Below, piece after piece: positions 42,514 to 52,382 of a DNA stretch of 64,000 nt (position 1 is its first letter; each line of letters opens with the position of its first letter). This DNA is from Pseudomonas sp. B21-040. Its GTDB lineage: Bacteria > Pseudomonadota > Gammaproteobacteria > Pseudomonadales > Pseudomonadaceae. Location: the NCBI RefSeq assembly GCF_024748695.1, contig NZ_CP087176.1, positions 2,845,501 through 2,909,500 of the forward strand, in the 5' to 3' direction. The notes under the pieces were generated by a model. It was not told the DNA's origin and searched no databases. It saw nothing but the letters and a program-made list of their open reading frames with translations. The translations under genes and the position numbers were made by a program.

Positions 42514-43929
42514 ATGCGCTGGGTCTGTATTCTCTTCCCGCAATTGGCGCTGGACGCGGTGCTGCGTCAACGCCCCGATCCCGAGGCGCCGCTGGCCCTG
42601 CTGACCGGCCCGGCGCAGCGTCGGGTGTTGCAAGCGGTCAACGCCTCGGCGCGGGCATTGGGCCTGCGCCCAGGCCAGTCGATGACCGCCGCGCAAGCCT
42701 TGAGCAAAGGCTTTGCCACGGCCGAATACGACGCCGCCGAGATCGAGCACTGGCAACAGTTTCTGGCGGCGTGGGCCTATCGGTTCAGCTCCCAGGTGAG
42801 CGTCCATTACCCGCGTGCCGTGGTGTTTGAAATCGAATCCAGCCTGGGGCTGTTCGGGCCCTGGCCAACGTTTGAGGCGCGGTTGCGCGCCGAGCTCGGC
42901 GAGCTGGGTTTTCGCCATCGGATTGTCGCGGCGCCCAACCCGGTGGCCGCGCGGGTACTGGCCAACGTGTATGACGGGCTGGTGGTGCCGGACAACGACG
43001 CCTTGCAGCACCATCTCGGGCAATTGCCCGTCGACCGCATCGCCTTGGAGCCCGCAGTGGCCACGGCGTTGTCGCGCATGGGCTTGCGCACCTTGAGTCA
43101 GGTGCAGGCGCTGCCACGACAAAGTCTGGCCCGGCGTTTCGAAGCCCAGGTGCTCAAGCACCTGGACGCGCTGTTCGGTGAACGGCGCTTGGCCCTGGCG
43201 TTCTACCTGCCGCCGGACCGTTTCGACGTGCGCATCGAGCTCAACTTCGACGTGCAGTCGCATCAGGCGCTGCTGTTTCCGTTACGCCGATTGACCGGCG
43301 ATCTGTCGGCATTTCTCTGCGGTCGGGACAGCGGTGTGCAGCGTTTCGACCTGCACCTGGAACACGCCGGTTTGCCGGACTCGGTGATCAAGGTAGGCCT
43401 GCTCAGCGCTGAGCGCGATCCGGCGATGCTCTTCGAACTGGCCCGGGGGCGGCTGGAGCAGGTGCAGGTCGACGCCCCGGTGCGCGGTTTTCGGTTGTGC
43501 GCCGAAGACTTGCCCAGCTTCGTCCCCCAGCGCCAGGAACTGTTCGACGACCGGCCGCAGCAGTCCTTGCCGTGGGAGCAATTGCGCGAACGCTTGCGTG
43601 CGCGGCTTGGGGATGACGCGGTGCAGGGCTTGCGCTTTCAGGCCGACCACCGGCCGGAGTGCGCGTGGCAGGCGCGGGCCGACAACCAACGCTGCACAGG
43701 GTTGCCGGGTGTGCTGCGTCCGGGCTGGTTGCTGACGGAACCGCAGGCGATCCACGAAGGTTCGACGCGCATCCTCATGGGCCCGGAACGCATCGAGTCG
43801 GGCTGGTGGGACGGTGACGACGTGCGCCGCGACTACTACCTGATCGAAACCCGTTCCGGCCAGCAGGGCTGGGCTTATCGTGCGGTCGGCGAGAGCGGTC
43901 CTCTGTGGCTGCAAGGCTGGTTTGCATGA
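42514..43929 (+). CDS. imuB: ImuB, inactive Y-family polymerase-like mutasome factor
   Basis: A 471-residue Y-family polymerase homologue ([21 protein letters not shown] start; palm and little-finger regions). The canonical catalytic acidic residues of DinB/UmuC are missing (the first strand reads [10 protein letters not shown] rather than a DxDxF pattern). In known systems ImuB is a hub that links ImuA, DnaE2 and the beta-clamp. ATG at 42514; overlap of four bases with dnaE2. Confidence 0.9.
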   Translation: MRWVCILFPQLALDAVLRQRPDPEAPLALLTGPAQRRVLQAVNASARALGLRPGQSMTAAQALSKGFATAEYDAAEIEHWQQFLAAWAYRFSSQVSVHYPRAVVFEIESSLGLFGPWPTFEARLRAELGELGFRHRIVAAPNPVAARVLANVYDGLVVPDNDALQHHLGQLPVDRIALEPAVATALSRMGLRTLSQVQALPRQSLARRFEAQVLKHLDALFGERRLALAFYLPPDRFDVRIELNFDVQSHQALLFPLRRLTGDLSAFLCGRDSGVQRFDLHLEHAGLPDSVIKVGLLSAERDPAMLFELARGRLEQVQVDAPVRGFRLCAEDLPSFVPQRQELFDDRPQQSLPWEQLRERLRARLGDDAVQGLRFQADHRPECAWQARADNQRCTGLPGVLRPGWLLTEPQAIHEGSTRILMGPERIESGWWDGDDVRRDYYLIETRSGQQGWAYRAVGESGPLWLQGWFA

Positions 43930-46900
43930 GCATCGACTATGCCGAGTTGCACTGCCTGTCGAACTTCAGCTTCCAGCGCGGCGCGTCCAGTGCCCTTGAA
44001 CTCTTTCAACGCGCCAAAAAGCACGGCTATCAAGCGTTGGCGATTACCGATGAATGCACGCTGGCCGGCATCGTCCGCGCCTGGCAAGCCGCCAAGTCGG
44101 TGGAGCTGCCGCTGATTATTGGCAGCGAAATCCGCATCGACGGCGGCCCGAAACTGGTGCTGCTGGTGGAGAGCCTTGAGGGGTATCAGACCCTGTGTCG
44201 TCTGATTACCCGGGCGCGCCGCCGCACGCAGAAAGGCCAGTACCAAGTGCTGCGCGAAGACTTCAGCGAACCGATGCCGGGGCTGTTGGCGTTGTGGGTG
44301 CCAGACGCTGTCGATGACGTCGAACCGGGCCTCTGGCTGCAACAGACCTTCGCCGAACGCCTGTGGCTGAGCGTCCAGTTGCATTGCAGCCAGGACGATA
44401 CCCGGCGCCTGGAGGCGCTGTTGACCCTGGCGCGGGAGTTGCGGATACCTGCGGTGGCCAGCGGCGATGTGCACATGCACACCCGTGGCCGCCGCGCCTT
44501 GCAGGACACCATGACGGCCATCCGTCATCACCTGCCGGTGGCCGAGGCCGGGCTGCGGCTTCACCCCAATGGCGAGCGGCATGTGCGCAGCCTTGATGTG
44601 TTGCAATCAATCTACCCGCAAGCCTTGCTCGATGAAACGCTGACCATTGCCCGGCGCTGTACCTTCGACCTTGGCCAGTTGCGCTATCAGTATCCCCGGG
44701 AGTTGGTGCCGCAAGGGCACAGCGCCGCGTCCTGGCTGCGCGAACTGACCGAGCGCGGCCTTCGCGAACGCTGGCCCGAAGGGGCGAGCGAGAAGGTGCG
44801 CGGGCTGATCGATAAGGAACTGAAGCTGATCGCCGAACTGGGCTACGAAAGCTATTTCCTGACGGTTCAGGACATCGTCGCTTTCGCCCGGCGCGAAAAA
44901 ATTCTCTGTCAGGGCCGGGGCTCGGCGGCCAACTCGGCGGTGTGTTTCGCCTTGGGCATCACCGAGATCGACCCGGACCGGATGAACATGCTGTTCGAGC
45001 GTTTTCTCTCCAAGGAGCGCAACGAGCCGCCGGACATTGATGTGGACTTCGAGCACGAACGTCGCGAAGAAGTCTTGCAGTACGTGTTTGCGCGTTATGG
45101 CCGTACGCGCGCGGCGTTGACGGCGGTGGTCAGCACCTATCACGCGGCCGGCGCGGTGCGTGACGTGGCCAAGGCGTTGGGGTTGCCGCCGGATCAGATC
45201 AACGCCCTGGCCGATTGCTGCGGTCACTGGAGTGATGCAACGCCGCCCGTGGAGCGCCTGCTCGAAGGCGGGTTCGACCCCGAAAGCCCGGTGCTGCGTC
45301 GAGTCCTGAGCCTGACACAACAGTTGATCGGTTTCCCCCGGCACTTGTCCCAGCACCCCGGTGGCTTCGTCATTTCCGAGCAACCGTTGGACAGCCTCGT
45401 GCCGGTGGAAAACGCCGCCATGGCCGAGCGCACGATCATTCAGTGGGACAAGGACGACCTGGACGCGGTCGGGTTGCTCAAAGTGGATATTCTGGCGCTG
45501 GGGATGCTGAGCGCGATCCGCCGTTGTTTCGATCTGCTGCGTCGCCACCGAGGCCTTGACCTGAGCCTGGCGACGATCCCGTCCGAGGACCCGGCCACCT
45601 ACGACATGATTGGCCGTGCCGACACCATCGGTGTCTTCCAGATCGAATCCCGGGCACAGATGTCGATGTTGCCCCGGCTCAAACCGCGCAAGTTCTATGA
45701 TCTGGTGATCGAGGTGGCGATCGTTCGCCCCGGCCCTATCCAGGGCGGAATGGTTCATCCGTATCTGCGCCGTCGAAACAAGGAAGAACCCGAAAGCTAT
45801 CCCTCCGAAGAATTGAAGGAGGTGCTCAAACGCACCCTTGGCGTGCCGTTGTTCCAGGAACAAGTGATGCAGATCGCCATTGTCGCCGCCGACTACAGCC
45901 CTGGCGAGGCCGATCAGTTGCGGCGTTCCATGGCCGCCTGGAAACGCCATGGCGGGCTGGAGCCGCACAAGGATCGGCTGGCCGCCGGGATGAAAAAAAA
46001 CGGCTACACGGCCGAATTCGCCGCGCAGATATTCGAACAGATCAAGGGGTTTGGCAGCTACGGGTTTCCCGAGTCCCACGCCGCCAGTTTCGCCTTGCTG
46101 ACTTACGCCAGTTGCTGGTTGAAATGCCATGAACCGGCGGCCTTCGCCTGCGCGCTGATCAACAGCTGGCCGATGGGGTTCTACAGTCCGGATCAGATTC
46201 TGCAAGACGCGCGTCGGCATCATTTGCAGATTCGCCCGGTGGATGTGCGCGCCAGTGACTGGGATTGCAGCCTGGAGCCGATCATCGGCGCGCAACCGGC
46301 GATTCGCATGGGGTTGCGGATGATCAAGGGCTTTCGCGAAGACGATGCCCAGCGTATTGAAGTGGCCCGCTCGCGTGGGCTGTTTGTCGACATCGCCGAC
46401 CTTGGTCAGCGTGCACGGCTCGATGCCCGCGCCCAGGAACAACTGGCCGATGCCGGTGCGTTGCGGGGGTTGGCCGGTGACCGGCATCGTGCTCGCTGGG
46501 AGGTGGCGGGGGTGCAAAAGCAACTCGGTTTGTTTGCCGGCCTGCCAAGTCAGGAGGAGGACGCGGTGGCATTGCCCAAACCCACGGTCGGCGAAGACCT
46601 GCAAGCGGATTACGCCAGTGTCGGCACCACTCTGGGGCCGCATCCGCTGGCGTTGCTGCGCGGTGAACTGAAAGCCCGGCGCTGCCGCAGTTCGCAAGAG
46701 CTGATGGCGGTGGAACACGGGCGGCCGGTCAGCATCGCGGGCCTGGTGACGGGGCGGCAACGGCCAGGCACTGCCAGTGGCGTGACGTTCGTGACCCTGG
46801 AAGACGAGTTCGGCAATGTCAACGTGGTGGTCTGGCGCGACCTGGCCGAGCGGCAACGCCAGGTGCTGGTCGGCTCGCAGCTGCTCAAGGTCGATGGCCG

Positions 46901-47003
46901 CTGGGAAAAGGAAGGCGAGGTCCGCCACCTGATTGCCGGACGCTTGAGCGACCTGAGTGCATTGCTCGACGGCATCACCGTGCACAGCCGGGATTTCCGC
47001 TGA
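43926..47003 (+). CDS. dnaE2: DnaE2, error-prone DNA polymerase III alpha-type
   Basis: A 1025-residue C-family polymerase. The PHP domain is at the start ([22 protein letters not shown]). [14 protein letters not shown] and the catalytic Asp pair in [16 protein letters not shown] lie near residues 330-375. The tail carries an OB domain ([14 protein letters not shown]...[16 protein letters not shown], near residue 935). The last ~60 residues of DnaE1 are missing, as expected for DnaE2. It performs SOS-induced translesion synthesis with ImuA/ImuB. Last gene of the cassette. Confidence 0.93.
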   Translation: MSIDYAELHCLSNFSFQRGASSALELFQRAKKHGYQALAITDECTLAGIVRAWQAAKSVELPLIIGSEIRIDGGPKLVLLVESLEGYQTLCRLITRARRRTQKGQYQVLREDFSEPMPGLLALWVPDAVDDVEPGLWLQQTFAERLWLSVQLHCSQDDTRRLEALLTLARELRIPAVASGDVHMHTRGRRALQDTMTAIRHHLPVAEAGLRLHPNGERHVRSLDVLQSIYPQALLDETLTIARRCTFDLGQLRYQYPRELVPQGHSAASWLRELTERGLRERWPEGASEKVRGLIDKELKLIAELGYESYFLTVQDIVAFARREKILCQGRGSAANSAVCFALGITEIDPDRMNMLFERFLSKERNEPPDIDVDFEHERREEVLQYVFARYGRTRAALTAVVSTYHAAGAVRDVAKALGLPPDQINALADCCGHWSDATPPVERLLEGGFDPESPVLRRVLSLTQQLIGFPRHLSQHPGGFVISEQPLDSLVPVENAAMAERTIIQWDKDDLDAVGLLKVDILALGMLSAIRRCFDLLRRHRGLDLSLATIPSEDPATYDMIGRADTIGVFQIESRAQMSMLPRLKPRKFYDLVIEVAIVRPGPIQGGMVHPYLRRRNKEEPESYPSEELKEVLKRTLGVPLFQEQVMQIAIVAADYSPGEADQLRRSMAAWKRHGGLEPHKDRLAAGMKKNGYTAEFAAQIFEQIKGFGSYGFPESHAASFALLTYASCWLKCHEPAAFACALINSWPMGFYSPDQILQDARRHHLQIRPVDVRASDWDCSLEPIIGAQPAIRMGLRMIKGFREDDAQRIEVARSRGLFVDIADLGQRARLDARAQEQLADAGALRGLAGDRHRARWEVAGVQKQLGLFAGLPSQEEDAVALPKPTVGEDLQADYASVGTTLGPHPLALLRGELKARRCRSSQELMAVEHGRPVSIAGLVTGRQRPGTASGVTFVTLEDEFGNVNVVVWRDLAERQRQVLVGSQLLKVDGRWEKEGEVRHLIAGRLSDLSALLDGITVHSRDFR

Positions 47004-47131
47004 CCTTTGGCTAGAGGGGCATCCTCGCCACAAGTGCCCGGAGGATTTGAATCAGCTATACCTCTATGAAACGAATTGCGTGCGCAATGCTCGAAACAAA
47101 CGGGTGTCAATGACCGGGATAGAGCCAATCG

Positions 47132-49243
47132 ATGCAGTTTCTAGACGAAAGCCACGGGTGTGCTGGCTGGAACGGTGAAATGGCCGGGCGTATTCGCGCC
47201 TTCGACTGGTGCCAGACCGAACTGGGCAGCCTCGACACCTGGCCCGCAAGCCTGTGCAGTTCTGTGCAATTGATGCTGGCTTCACCCCTGCCGATGGTGA
47301 TGCTGTGGGGCCGCACCGGGTACATGATCTACAACGATGCCTACTCCCGATTCGCCGGTGGCCGCCATCCCTATCTGTTGGGTTCCCCGGTGGAAATGGG
47401 CTGGCCGGAAGTCGCCGAGTTCAATCGGCATGTGGTCAATACCTGCCTGGCGGGCGGCACCTTGTCCTATAGCAATAAAGAACTGGTGTTGCTGCGCGAC
47501 GGCGTTCCCGAAGACGTCTGGCTGGACCTCTATTACAGCCCGGTGGCCGACGATAGTGGCAAGCCGGCCGGTGTCATGGCGATGGTGGTCGAGACCACGG
47601 GCCATGTGATGTCCGAACGCCGCCGCCAGGCTGCCGAAGATGCCTATCGCGCCGACAACGAACGGGTTCGCCTGGCGCTCAATGCCGGAGCCTTGCTGGG
47701 TTCGTTCGTCTGGGACATCAAGGCCAACAAGCTGTCTGGCGACGAGCGCTTTGCCCGCACCTTCTGCTATCCCGCCGATCAGGACCTGAGCAACCTGCCC
47801 ACGGAGGTTGCCGAAGCGCAGATCCATCCCGACGATCTCGGTTGGGTAAAGGAGCAGGTTAATAAATCGGTAGAAACCGGTGAGTCGTTCAATGCCGAAT
47901 ATCGTGTCCTGCGCCCGGACGGCAGTTACCTGTGGGTACAGGCGAGCGGCGGTTGCGAGTTCAATGAGCAGGGCGAGCCGTTCCGCTTTCCCGGCGTCTT
48001 GATCGACATCCATGAACGCAAGACTGCCGAAGATTCGTTGCTCAGGTTCACGCGTAACCTGGAGCAACGTGTGGCGGATGAAGTCGACGCGCGGCTGGCC
48101 GCCGAAGAGCAACTTCGCCAATCACAGAAACTCGAAGCCATCGGCGGTCTCACCGGTGGCGTCGCCCACGACTTCAATAATTTGTTGCAGGTGATCGCCG
48201 GCAACCTGCACTTGCTGGCGCGGCATGAACCGGACAATGCCAACGTACAGCGCCGGGTCAATGCCTCGATTGCCGCCGTCGAACGTGGCGCAAAATTGTC
48301 TTCGCAATTGCTCGCGTTCGCCCGTCGCCAGCCACTGTCACCCGCGGTGTGCCATCCACGGCAGATTTTCGACGGCCTCGCGGAGCTGTTGCAGCGGGCG
48401 TTGGGGGAAACCATTCAGATCAACGTCAGTGCCCCGCAGGATCCCTGGCACATCTTTGTTGATCGCAATCAACTGGAGAACGCCATTCTCAATCTGGCAA
48501 TCAATGCCCGTGACGCCATGAAAGGTGAGGGGACCATCGGTCTGAGTGCCGAACACATCGTCCTCGACTCAACGTTTTGTGCGGGCAAGGGCATTGTTGC
48601 CGGCGACTACGTCTGCGTTTCGGTGACAGACGCCGGTATCGGCATGCCACCGCAGGTGCTTGCCCAGGCCTTCGAACCGTTTTTCACCACCAAGGCCGAT
48701 GGCCAGGGAACGGGGCTGGGGTTGAGCATGGTGTTCGGTTTCGTCAAACAGAGCGGCGGGCACATCGAGATTTCCAGCACTGAGGGGCAGGGCACTCGGG
48801 TTCAGTTGTATTTCCCACGCAGCCTGCGCCCGTTGCCCAGCGAAACGACGCCGCTTGATGCGCAGCACCGCGGCGGCCATGAAACCATTCTGGTGGTTGA
48901 AGACAACGAAGCGGTACGCGCCTCGGCGGTGGAGTTGTTGTGCGAAGAGGGTTACCACGTCTTGACGGCCGCCAACGGCGACCAGGCGATGCAGATATTG
49001 CTGGAGGGGGCGGCCGTGGAGTTGATTTTCACTGACGTGGTCATGCCTGGCCTGATCAAAAGCGCGGACCTGGCCGCGTGGGCCAAAGTGCAAATTCCCC
49101 CGGTGGCGGTGTTGTTCGCCTCGGGCCATACCCGCGACATTATCTCGCGCAACCACCTACTCAGCCCCGACACGCATTTGCTGAGCAAGCCCTACGGGCC
49201 CCAAGCGCTTACCCGAATGGTTCGCACCGTCCTTAATGGTTGA
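47132..49243 (+). CDS. Hybrid sensor histidine kinase with PAS and receiver domains
   Basis: A 703-residue cytosolic kinase without membrane segments. An N-terminal PAS-like region (residues 1-165) is followed by a PAS/PAC domain ending in FPGVLIDIHERKTAEDSL (about residue 305), a coiled-coil, the H-box GGVAHDFNNLLQVIAGN near residue 350, a HATPase domain (NQLENAILNLAINARDAM, GTGLGLSM) and a C-terminal receiver with Asp in ELIFTDVVMPG near residue 640. The signal is unknown; soluble PAS kinases of this kind in pseudomonads often sense light or redox. No partner regulator is adjacent. Confidence 0.88.
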   Translation: MQFLDESHGCAGWNGEMAGRIRAFDWCQTELGSLDTWPASLCSSVQLMLASPLPMVMLWGRTGYMIYNDAYSRFAGGRHPYLLGSPVEMGWPEVAEFNRHVVNTCLAGGTLSYSNKELVLLRDGVPEDVWLDLYYSPVADDSGKPAGVMAMVVETTGHVMSERRRQAAEDAYRADNERVRLALNAGALLGSFVWDIKANKLSGDERFARTFCYPADQDLSNLPTEVAEAQIHPDDLGWVKEQVNKSVETGESFNAEYRVLRPDGSYLWVQASGGCEFNEQGEPFRFPGVLIDIHERKTAEDSLLRFTRNLEQRVADEVDARLAAEEQLRQSQKLEAIGGLTGGVAHDFNNLLQVIAGNLHLLARHEPDNANVQRRVNASIAAVERGAKLSSQLLAFARRQPLSPAVCHPRQIFDGLAELLQRALGETIQINVSAPQDPWHIFVDRNQLENAILNLAINARDAMKGEGTIGLSAEHIVLDSTFCAGKGIVAGDYVCVSVTDAGIGMPPQVLAQAFEPFFTTKADGQGTGLGLSMVFGFVKQSGGHIEISSTEGQGTRVQLYFPRSLRPLPSETTPLDAQHRGGHETILVVEDNEAVRASAVELLCEEGYHVLTAANGDQAMQILLEGAAVELIFTDVVMPGLIKSADLAAWAKVQIPPVAVLFASGHTRDIISRNHLLSPDTHLLSKPYGPQALTRMVRTVLNG

Positions 49244-49400
49244 ACTCCTTTGCTCAAGCTTTACCGTATTTGCGACAGGACGACGAACGGGCACCGCTGG
49301 TCTGACAGGTGGTCGACAGAACCCGGTATCCGAGGCCATTCTGATAGTTGGTAAGCGCAATTGATCGCGTTTGCTACCGATCATCAAACGGAGGTGTTCC

Positions 49401-49643
49401 ATGCCGGTGTCCCATGACCTGTATCAGGACTTAAAGCTTTCAAAGGAAGAGATCCAGCAAAAACGCACCAAGGATCCGTTACTGGATTCGCTGATCAACA
49501 AATATTCCCAGGCGGACGCCGATGTGGTGAAGGCCGAGACCGCGACATCCGATGCGCCCAGCGATGATGTGCTGAAGAAGCTCAAGGAGAAGCGCGTGCA
49601 GGTCAAGGACAAGATCGTCGCACAATTGCAGGCGAAGTCCTGA
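49401..49643 (+). CDS. Small helical protein, DUF465/YdcH-like
   Basis: An 80-residue charged, all-helical protein: HDLYQDLKLSKEEIQQKRTKDPLLDSLINKYSQADADVVKAE, with a C-terminal basic helix (LKKLKEKRVQVKDKIVAQLQAK). The layout of a short helical hairpin with a conserved 'HxLYxDLxLxKEEI' start fits DUF465/YdcH-like proteins, of unknown role. A strong GGAGGTG precedes the ATG. Confidence 0.7.
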   Translation: MPVSHDLYQDLKLSKEEIQQKRTKDPLLDSLINKYSQADADVVKAETATSDAPSDDVLKKLKEKRVQVKDKIVAQLQAKS

Positions 49644-49701
49644 GGCGCCGAATCGAGCCACCGACGACCGGTGACGCAAAATTTGGAACGACGTAAAAAC
49701 C

Positions 49702-49750
49702 GGCACCTCGAAAGTCAGTAGTCATCGTTATCGACTCCCTGAGAGGTGCC
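49702..49750 (+). promoter_or_regulatory. Possible leader hairpin masking a ribosome-binding site
   Basis: GGCACCTC (49702-49709) is the exact complement of GAGGTGCC (49743-49750), which contains the GAGAGGTG ribosome-binding site of the next gene. The eight-bp pairing across a 33-nt loop could hide the site in the mRNA. The promoter is not visible, so it is not known whether both halves are transcribed. Confidence 0.45.
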
Positions 49751-49752
49751 TT

Positions 49753-49935
49753 ATGACCCGTCCCCCTATCCCCGGCAAAGCCAAATACCCCAGCGAAGAG
49801 CAGGGCGGCTATGACCCGATTCCGACGCATCCCCAGCCGTTGAGCCCGAACCGCATCACGACCCATCCGAATGAAGAGGATGACGACACTGCGCGCAAGC
49901 ACGACGAAACCGCTGACGCCCCAGATTCCGAATAA
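49753..49935 (+). CDS. Small disordered acidic protein
   Basis: A 60-residue protein (MTRPPIPGKAKYPSEEQGGYDPIPTH...) rich in Pro, Glu, Asp and Thr, with no hydrophobic segment, probably unfolded. GAGAGGTG lies 4 bp before the ATG. Similar short proteins are common in pseudomonads; function is not known. Confidence 0.6.
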   Translation: MTRPPIPGKAKYPSEEQGGYDPIPTHPQPLSPNRITTHPNEEDDDTARKHDETADAPDSE

Positions 49936-49950
49936 CCCACACAAAACCCG

Positions 49951-50041
49951 GTGTGAGCCGGGCTTGCCCGCGATGGCGACGGCACTGGCGACATTGATGT
50001 ATCAGGCTGGCCGCCATCGCGGCCAAGCCCGGCTTCCACAT
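49951..50041. repeat. REPIN-like inverted repeat (GI-type, slightly diverged)
   Basis: Arms with GAGCCGGGCTTGCCCGCGATGGC (from 49951) and a near complement ending CCAAGCCCGGCTTCC (to 50041), with a few mismatches, around a ~40-bp loop. Between convergent genes. Confidence 0.85.
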
Positions 50042-50052
50042 ATTGATTTTTG

Positions 50053-51141
50053 TTATTTCTGGAGGGCAGTGGTGAGCGGCAGTCGCACCATGTTTGTCGC
50101 CTTCAGCGAGCCGAAGTACAGCCAGTCCCCATACTCACGCACCGTCGTGATCGGTGAATAGTTACCGCTGCTGGCGTCCTGCAGGTTGGCAATCACCTTG
50201 CCGTCCAGATCCAGCCCCAGGGCGAAGGCGCGCTTTTCCACCGGTTTAGGCAGCAGCGTCATCGCCCGGACAATCATTTTGCGCACGTGAGGGTGAGGCG
50301 CCGTGCGGTCGAGCAGCGCATTGCGCGGTGCATAGAGTGCTACCCAGAAGCGGTTCTGGCCGTTGAACGCGAGGTTGTCCGGCAGCCCTGGCAGGTTGTC
50401 GATAAACAGGTCATGCGTGCCGGCTTTCGGCCCGGTCAGCCAAAAGCGGCTGATACGGTAGGCGCCGGTTTCGTTGACCAGTACAAAAGCGTCGTCCGGC
50501 CCCAGTGTCACACCGTTGGCAAATTCGAGCTTGTCCAGCAGCACGTCGGTTTTCCCGGTCTGGAAGTCATACCGCAGCAAACGGCCGTCACCTCCGTGCT
50601 CGATGATCGCCTCGCCATCCTTGCCGTAGCCCCAGCGGCTGGAAGCGTCGCTGAAATAGGCGTAATGCCCGGACTTGTCGATGGTTACGTCATCGGTAAA
50701 ACCAAAAGGCACGCCGCCCGCCGTAGTGGACAGCGGGATCAACCGGCCTTGAGCGTCCAGGGACAGCAGCCCTTTAACGGCGTCCGCGATCACCAGCAAA
50801 CCATTGGGGTGGCGCGCCAGGCCCAAGGGTCTGCCACCGGTATCGGCCAGCACATTGGTGTCTTTGCCGTCGATGCTCGTACGAATCAACTTACCGTCAT
50901 GCAAGCCGGTGATCAGCGTATCGCCCTCGAGCAACAGGGCTTCCGGCCCCGCAATGTCGGCCGGACCGACACGCTCCACGCCTTTGAGGCGCTGATTGTC
51001 AGCGTAGACGCCGCTGGTAAGGGAAGGGGCCGGTGGCGGGTTCCAGGCGACCGGTTTTACCTTGGTTGGCCACAGCAACAGGAAGGCGCCAAGGGCAATG
51101 AGTAACAGCAACAGTCCATGTCGAAACTTGATTCTGCTCAC
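50053..51141 (-). CDS. SMP-30/gluconolactonase-like (strictosidine synthase-like) exported beta-propeller
   Basis: A 362-residue protein with an N-terminal membrane anchor (FRHGLLLLLIALGAFLLLW at residues ~5-24) and a six-bladed propeller. GPADIAGPEALLLEGDTLITGLHDG and GGVPFGFTDDVTIDKSGHYAYFSDASSRWGYGKDGEAIIEHGGDGRLLRYD match the strictosidine-synthase-like/SMP-30 group, as does YLVN(E)TGAYRI. Substrate unknown, perhaps a lactone. The start is a GTG at 51141 that overlaps the stop of the desaturase gene (GTGA). Confidence 0.82.
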   Translation of the reverse strand: MSRIKFRHGLLLLLIALGAFLLLWPTKVKPVAWNPPPAPSLTSGVYADNQRLKGVERVGPADIAGPEALLLEGDTLITGLHDGKLIRTSIDGKDTNVLADTGGRPLGLARHPNGLLVIADAVKGLLSLDAQGRLIPLSTTAGGVPFGFTDDVTIDKSGHYAYFSDASSRWGYGKDGEAIIEHGGDGRLLRYDFQTGKTDVLLDKLEFANGVTLGPDDAFVLVNETGAYRISRFWLTGPKAGTHDLFIDNLPGLPDNLAFNGQNRFWVALYAPRNALLDRTAPHPHVRKMIVRAMTLLPKPVEKRAFALGLDLDGKVIANLQDASSGNYSPITTVREYGDWLYFGSLKATNMVRLPLTTALQK

Positions 51142-52292
51142 GCGTGGGCTCCGGCGGCGGTCAGCTGTTTTTGCGCCATCTCTCGCAAGGCCAGCATCGA
51201 TTCGGCGGATTCACGTTCGATGCGCCGTTTGAGCAGCAAGTGATTGGCAATGCGCATTCCGAGGCCGGCGAATTGATAATCCAGCGTGCGGATAAATTGC
51301 GTGTCGTCACCGTCCGCTGCGCATTCGTAAGTCACCGTCAGCGACAAGCCGTGATCGCCTTGTGCCCAGGCACTCCAGCGGCGTCCCGGCAGGTATTCGT
51401 TGACCTCCCAACTCAAATGCCCGTCGCGACCCCCGGCCCGGATGTCTTCCTCAAACCGCGATCCAGCGTGCAGCGGGCCGGCCGGACCGTCAACCTTGAG
51501 GGAAGACGGATGCCACTCCGGCCAACGGGTAACGGTGCTGGCATAGGCGAGCACGTCCATCGGATTTCCAGCGATAGCGATCTGGTGCTGCATGCGCGTC
51601 ATGGGCGTTCTCGAAAAGGGCAGGGAGGGCTGATCCGGTTCCCAGTAGAGGGTGCCGAACAGGTAATCCATCAGCGGAAACACGATGTTGAAATTGCGCT
51701 CCTGCATCAGCTCGCGGCGGTGATGCAGTTCATGCAGGCGGCGTATCTGGCGAATCCACGGCAGACGCGTGATCGGGTTGCCGGGCGGCAAGTGCTCGCA
51801 GGCGTGAAACACTTCATAGGTCAGGTAACCCAGGACCAGACAACCGCCGACCAGACCGGCGACGTTGCTGTCGAACTGCGCCAGCAGCCACCAAAGGGGC
51901 AGGGTGATGACGACGGTGTGCACCACGATCAGCCAGGCTGGAAACAGGATCACCCGCCAGTCCCGGGCACTGTCATAGGTCATGTGGCCGGGGGCGAAAA
52001 AGCTGTGGTGGTCGCCGGCATGGCGGGCGTAGAACATCCGCGCAAAGCGCTTTTTGTGATGGCCCAGATGTCGGTGCACCCCATACACACCGAGGTTGAA
52101 AAACAACAGCGTAATCGGAACCGCCAGCCATTCCAGCGGCTTGACCTGATGCACGGTGCTCCAGAATCCGCCGATGGCCAGCAATCCGAACACCAGCACA
52201 AAGACGCCGTGCAGCCAGGGGTTGTACAGCGGATGAATGTCGGCGCGATAGCGGCTTCGGAATGCCTGGGTGGTCTGCCTCACTGCGGTCAC
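51138..52292 (-). CDS. Sterol desaturase-family membrane hydroxylase fused to an SRPBCC domain
   Basis: A 384-residue protein: an N-terminal membrane-embedded di-iron hydroxylase with histidine boxes HRHLGHH (about residue 73), HAGDHH (about residue 90) and HELHHRR (about residue 187), between four hydrophobic helices. It is followed from about residue 236 by a START/SRPBCC polyketide-cyclase-like domain (TVTRWPEWHPSSLKVDGPAGPL...). The start is a GTG at 52292 or 52283; AGAGG suits 52283 better. Coupled to the SMP-30-like gene by a four-base overlap; together they suggest oxidation of a lipid, with the SRPBCC domain as a lipid-binding partner. Confidence 0.82.
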   Translation of the reverse strand: MTAVRQTTQAFRSRYRADIHPLYNPWLHGVFVLVFGLLAIGGFWSTVHQVKPLEWLAVPITLLFFNLGVYGVHRHLGHHKKRFARMFYARHAGDHHSFFAPGHMTYDSARDWRVILFPAWLIVVHTVVITLPLWWLLAQFDSNVAGLVGGCLVLGYLTYEVFHACEHLPPGNPITRLPWIRQIRRLHELHHRRELMQERNFNIVFPLMDYLFGTLYWEPDQPSLPFSRTPMTRMQHQIAIAGNPMDVLAYASTVTRWPEWHPSSLKVDGPAGPLHAGSRFEEDIRAGGRDGHLSWEVNEYLPGRRWSAWAQGDHGLSLTVTYECAADGDDTQFIRTLDYQFAGLGMRIANHLLLKRRIERESAESMLALREMAQKQLTAAGAHA

Positions 52293-52382
52293 CTCTGGTT
52301 ATTGTTATAACCAGCAGATTAGCTGATCTGCCCGCAGAGGCTGGAGCAACCTACAGGACACAAACGCCATGATCCGGTGTGT

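Noticed and set aside
44607..47033. 808-codon open frame on the minus strand opposite dnaE2
   Set aside because: It is the high-GC antisense shadow of dnaE2. Its protein is a low-complexity mix rich in His, Gln and Arg with no known domain.
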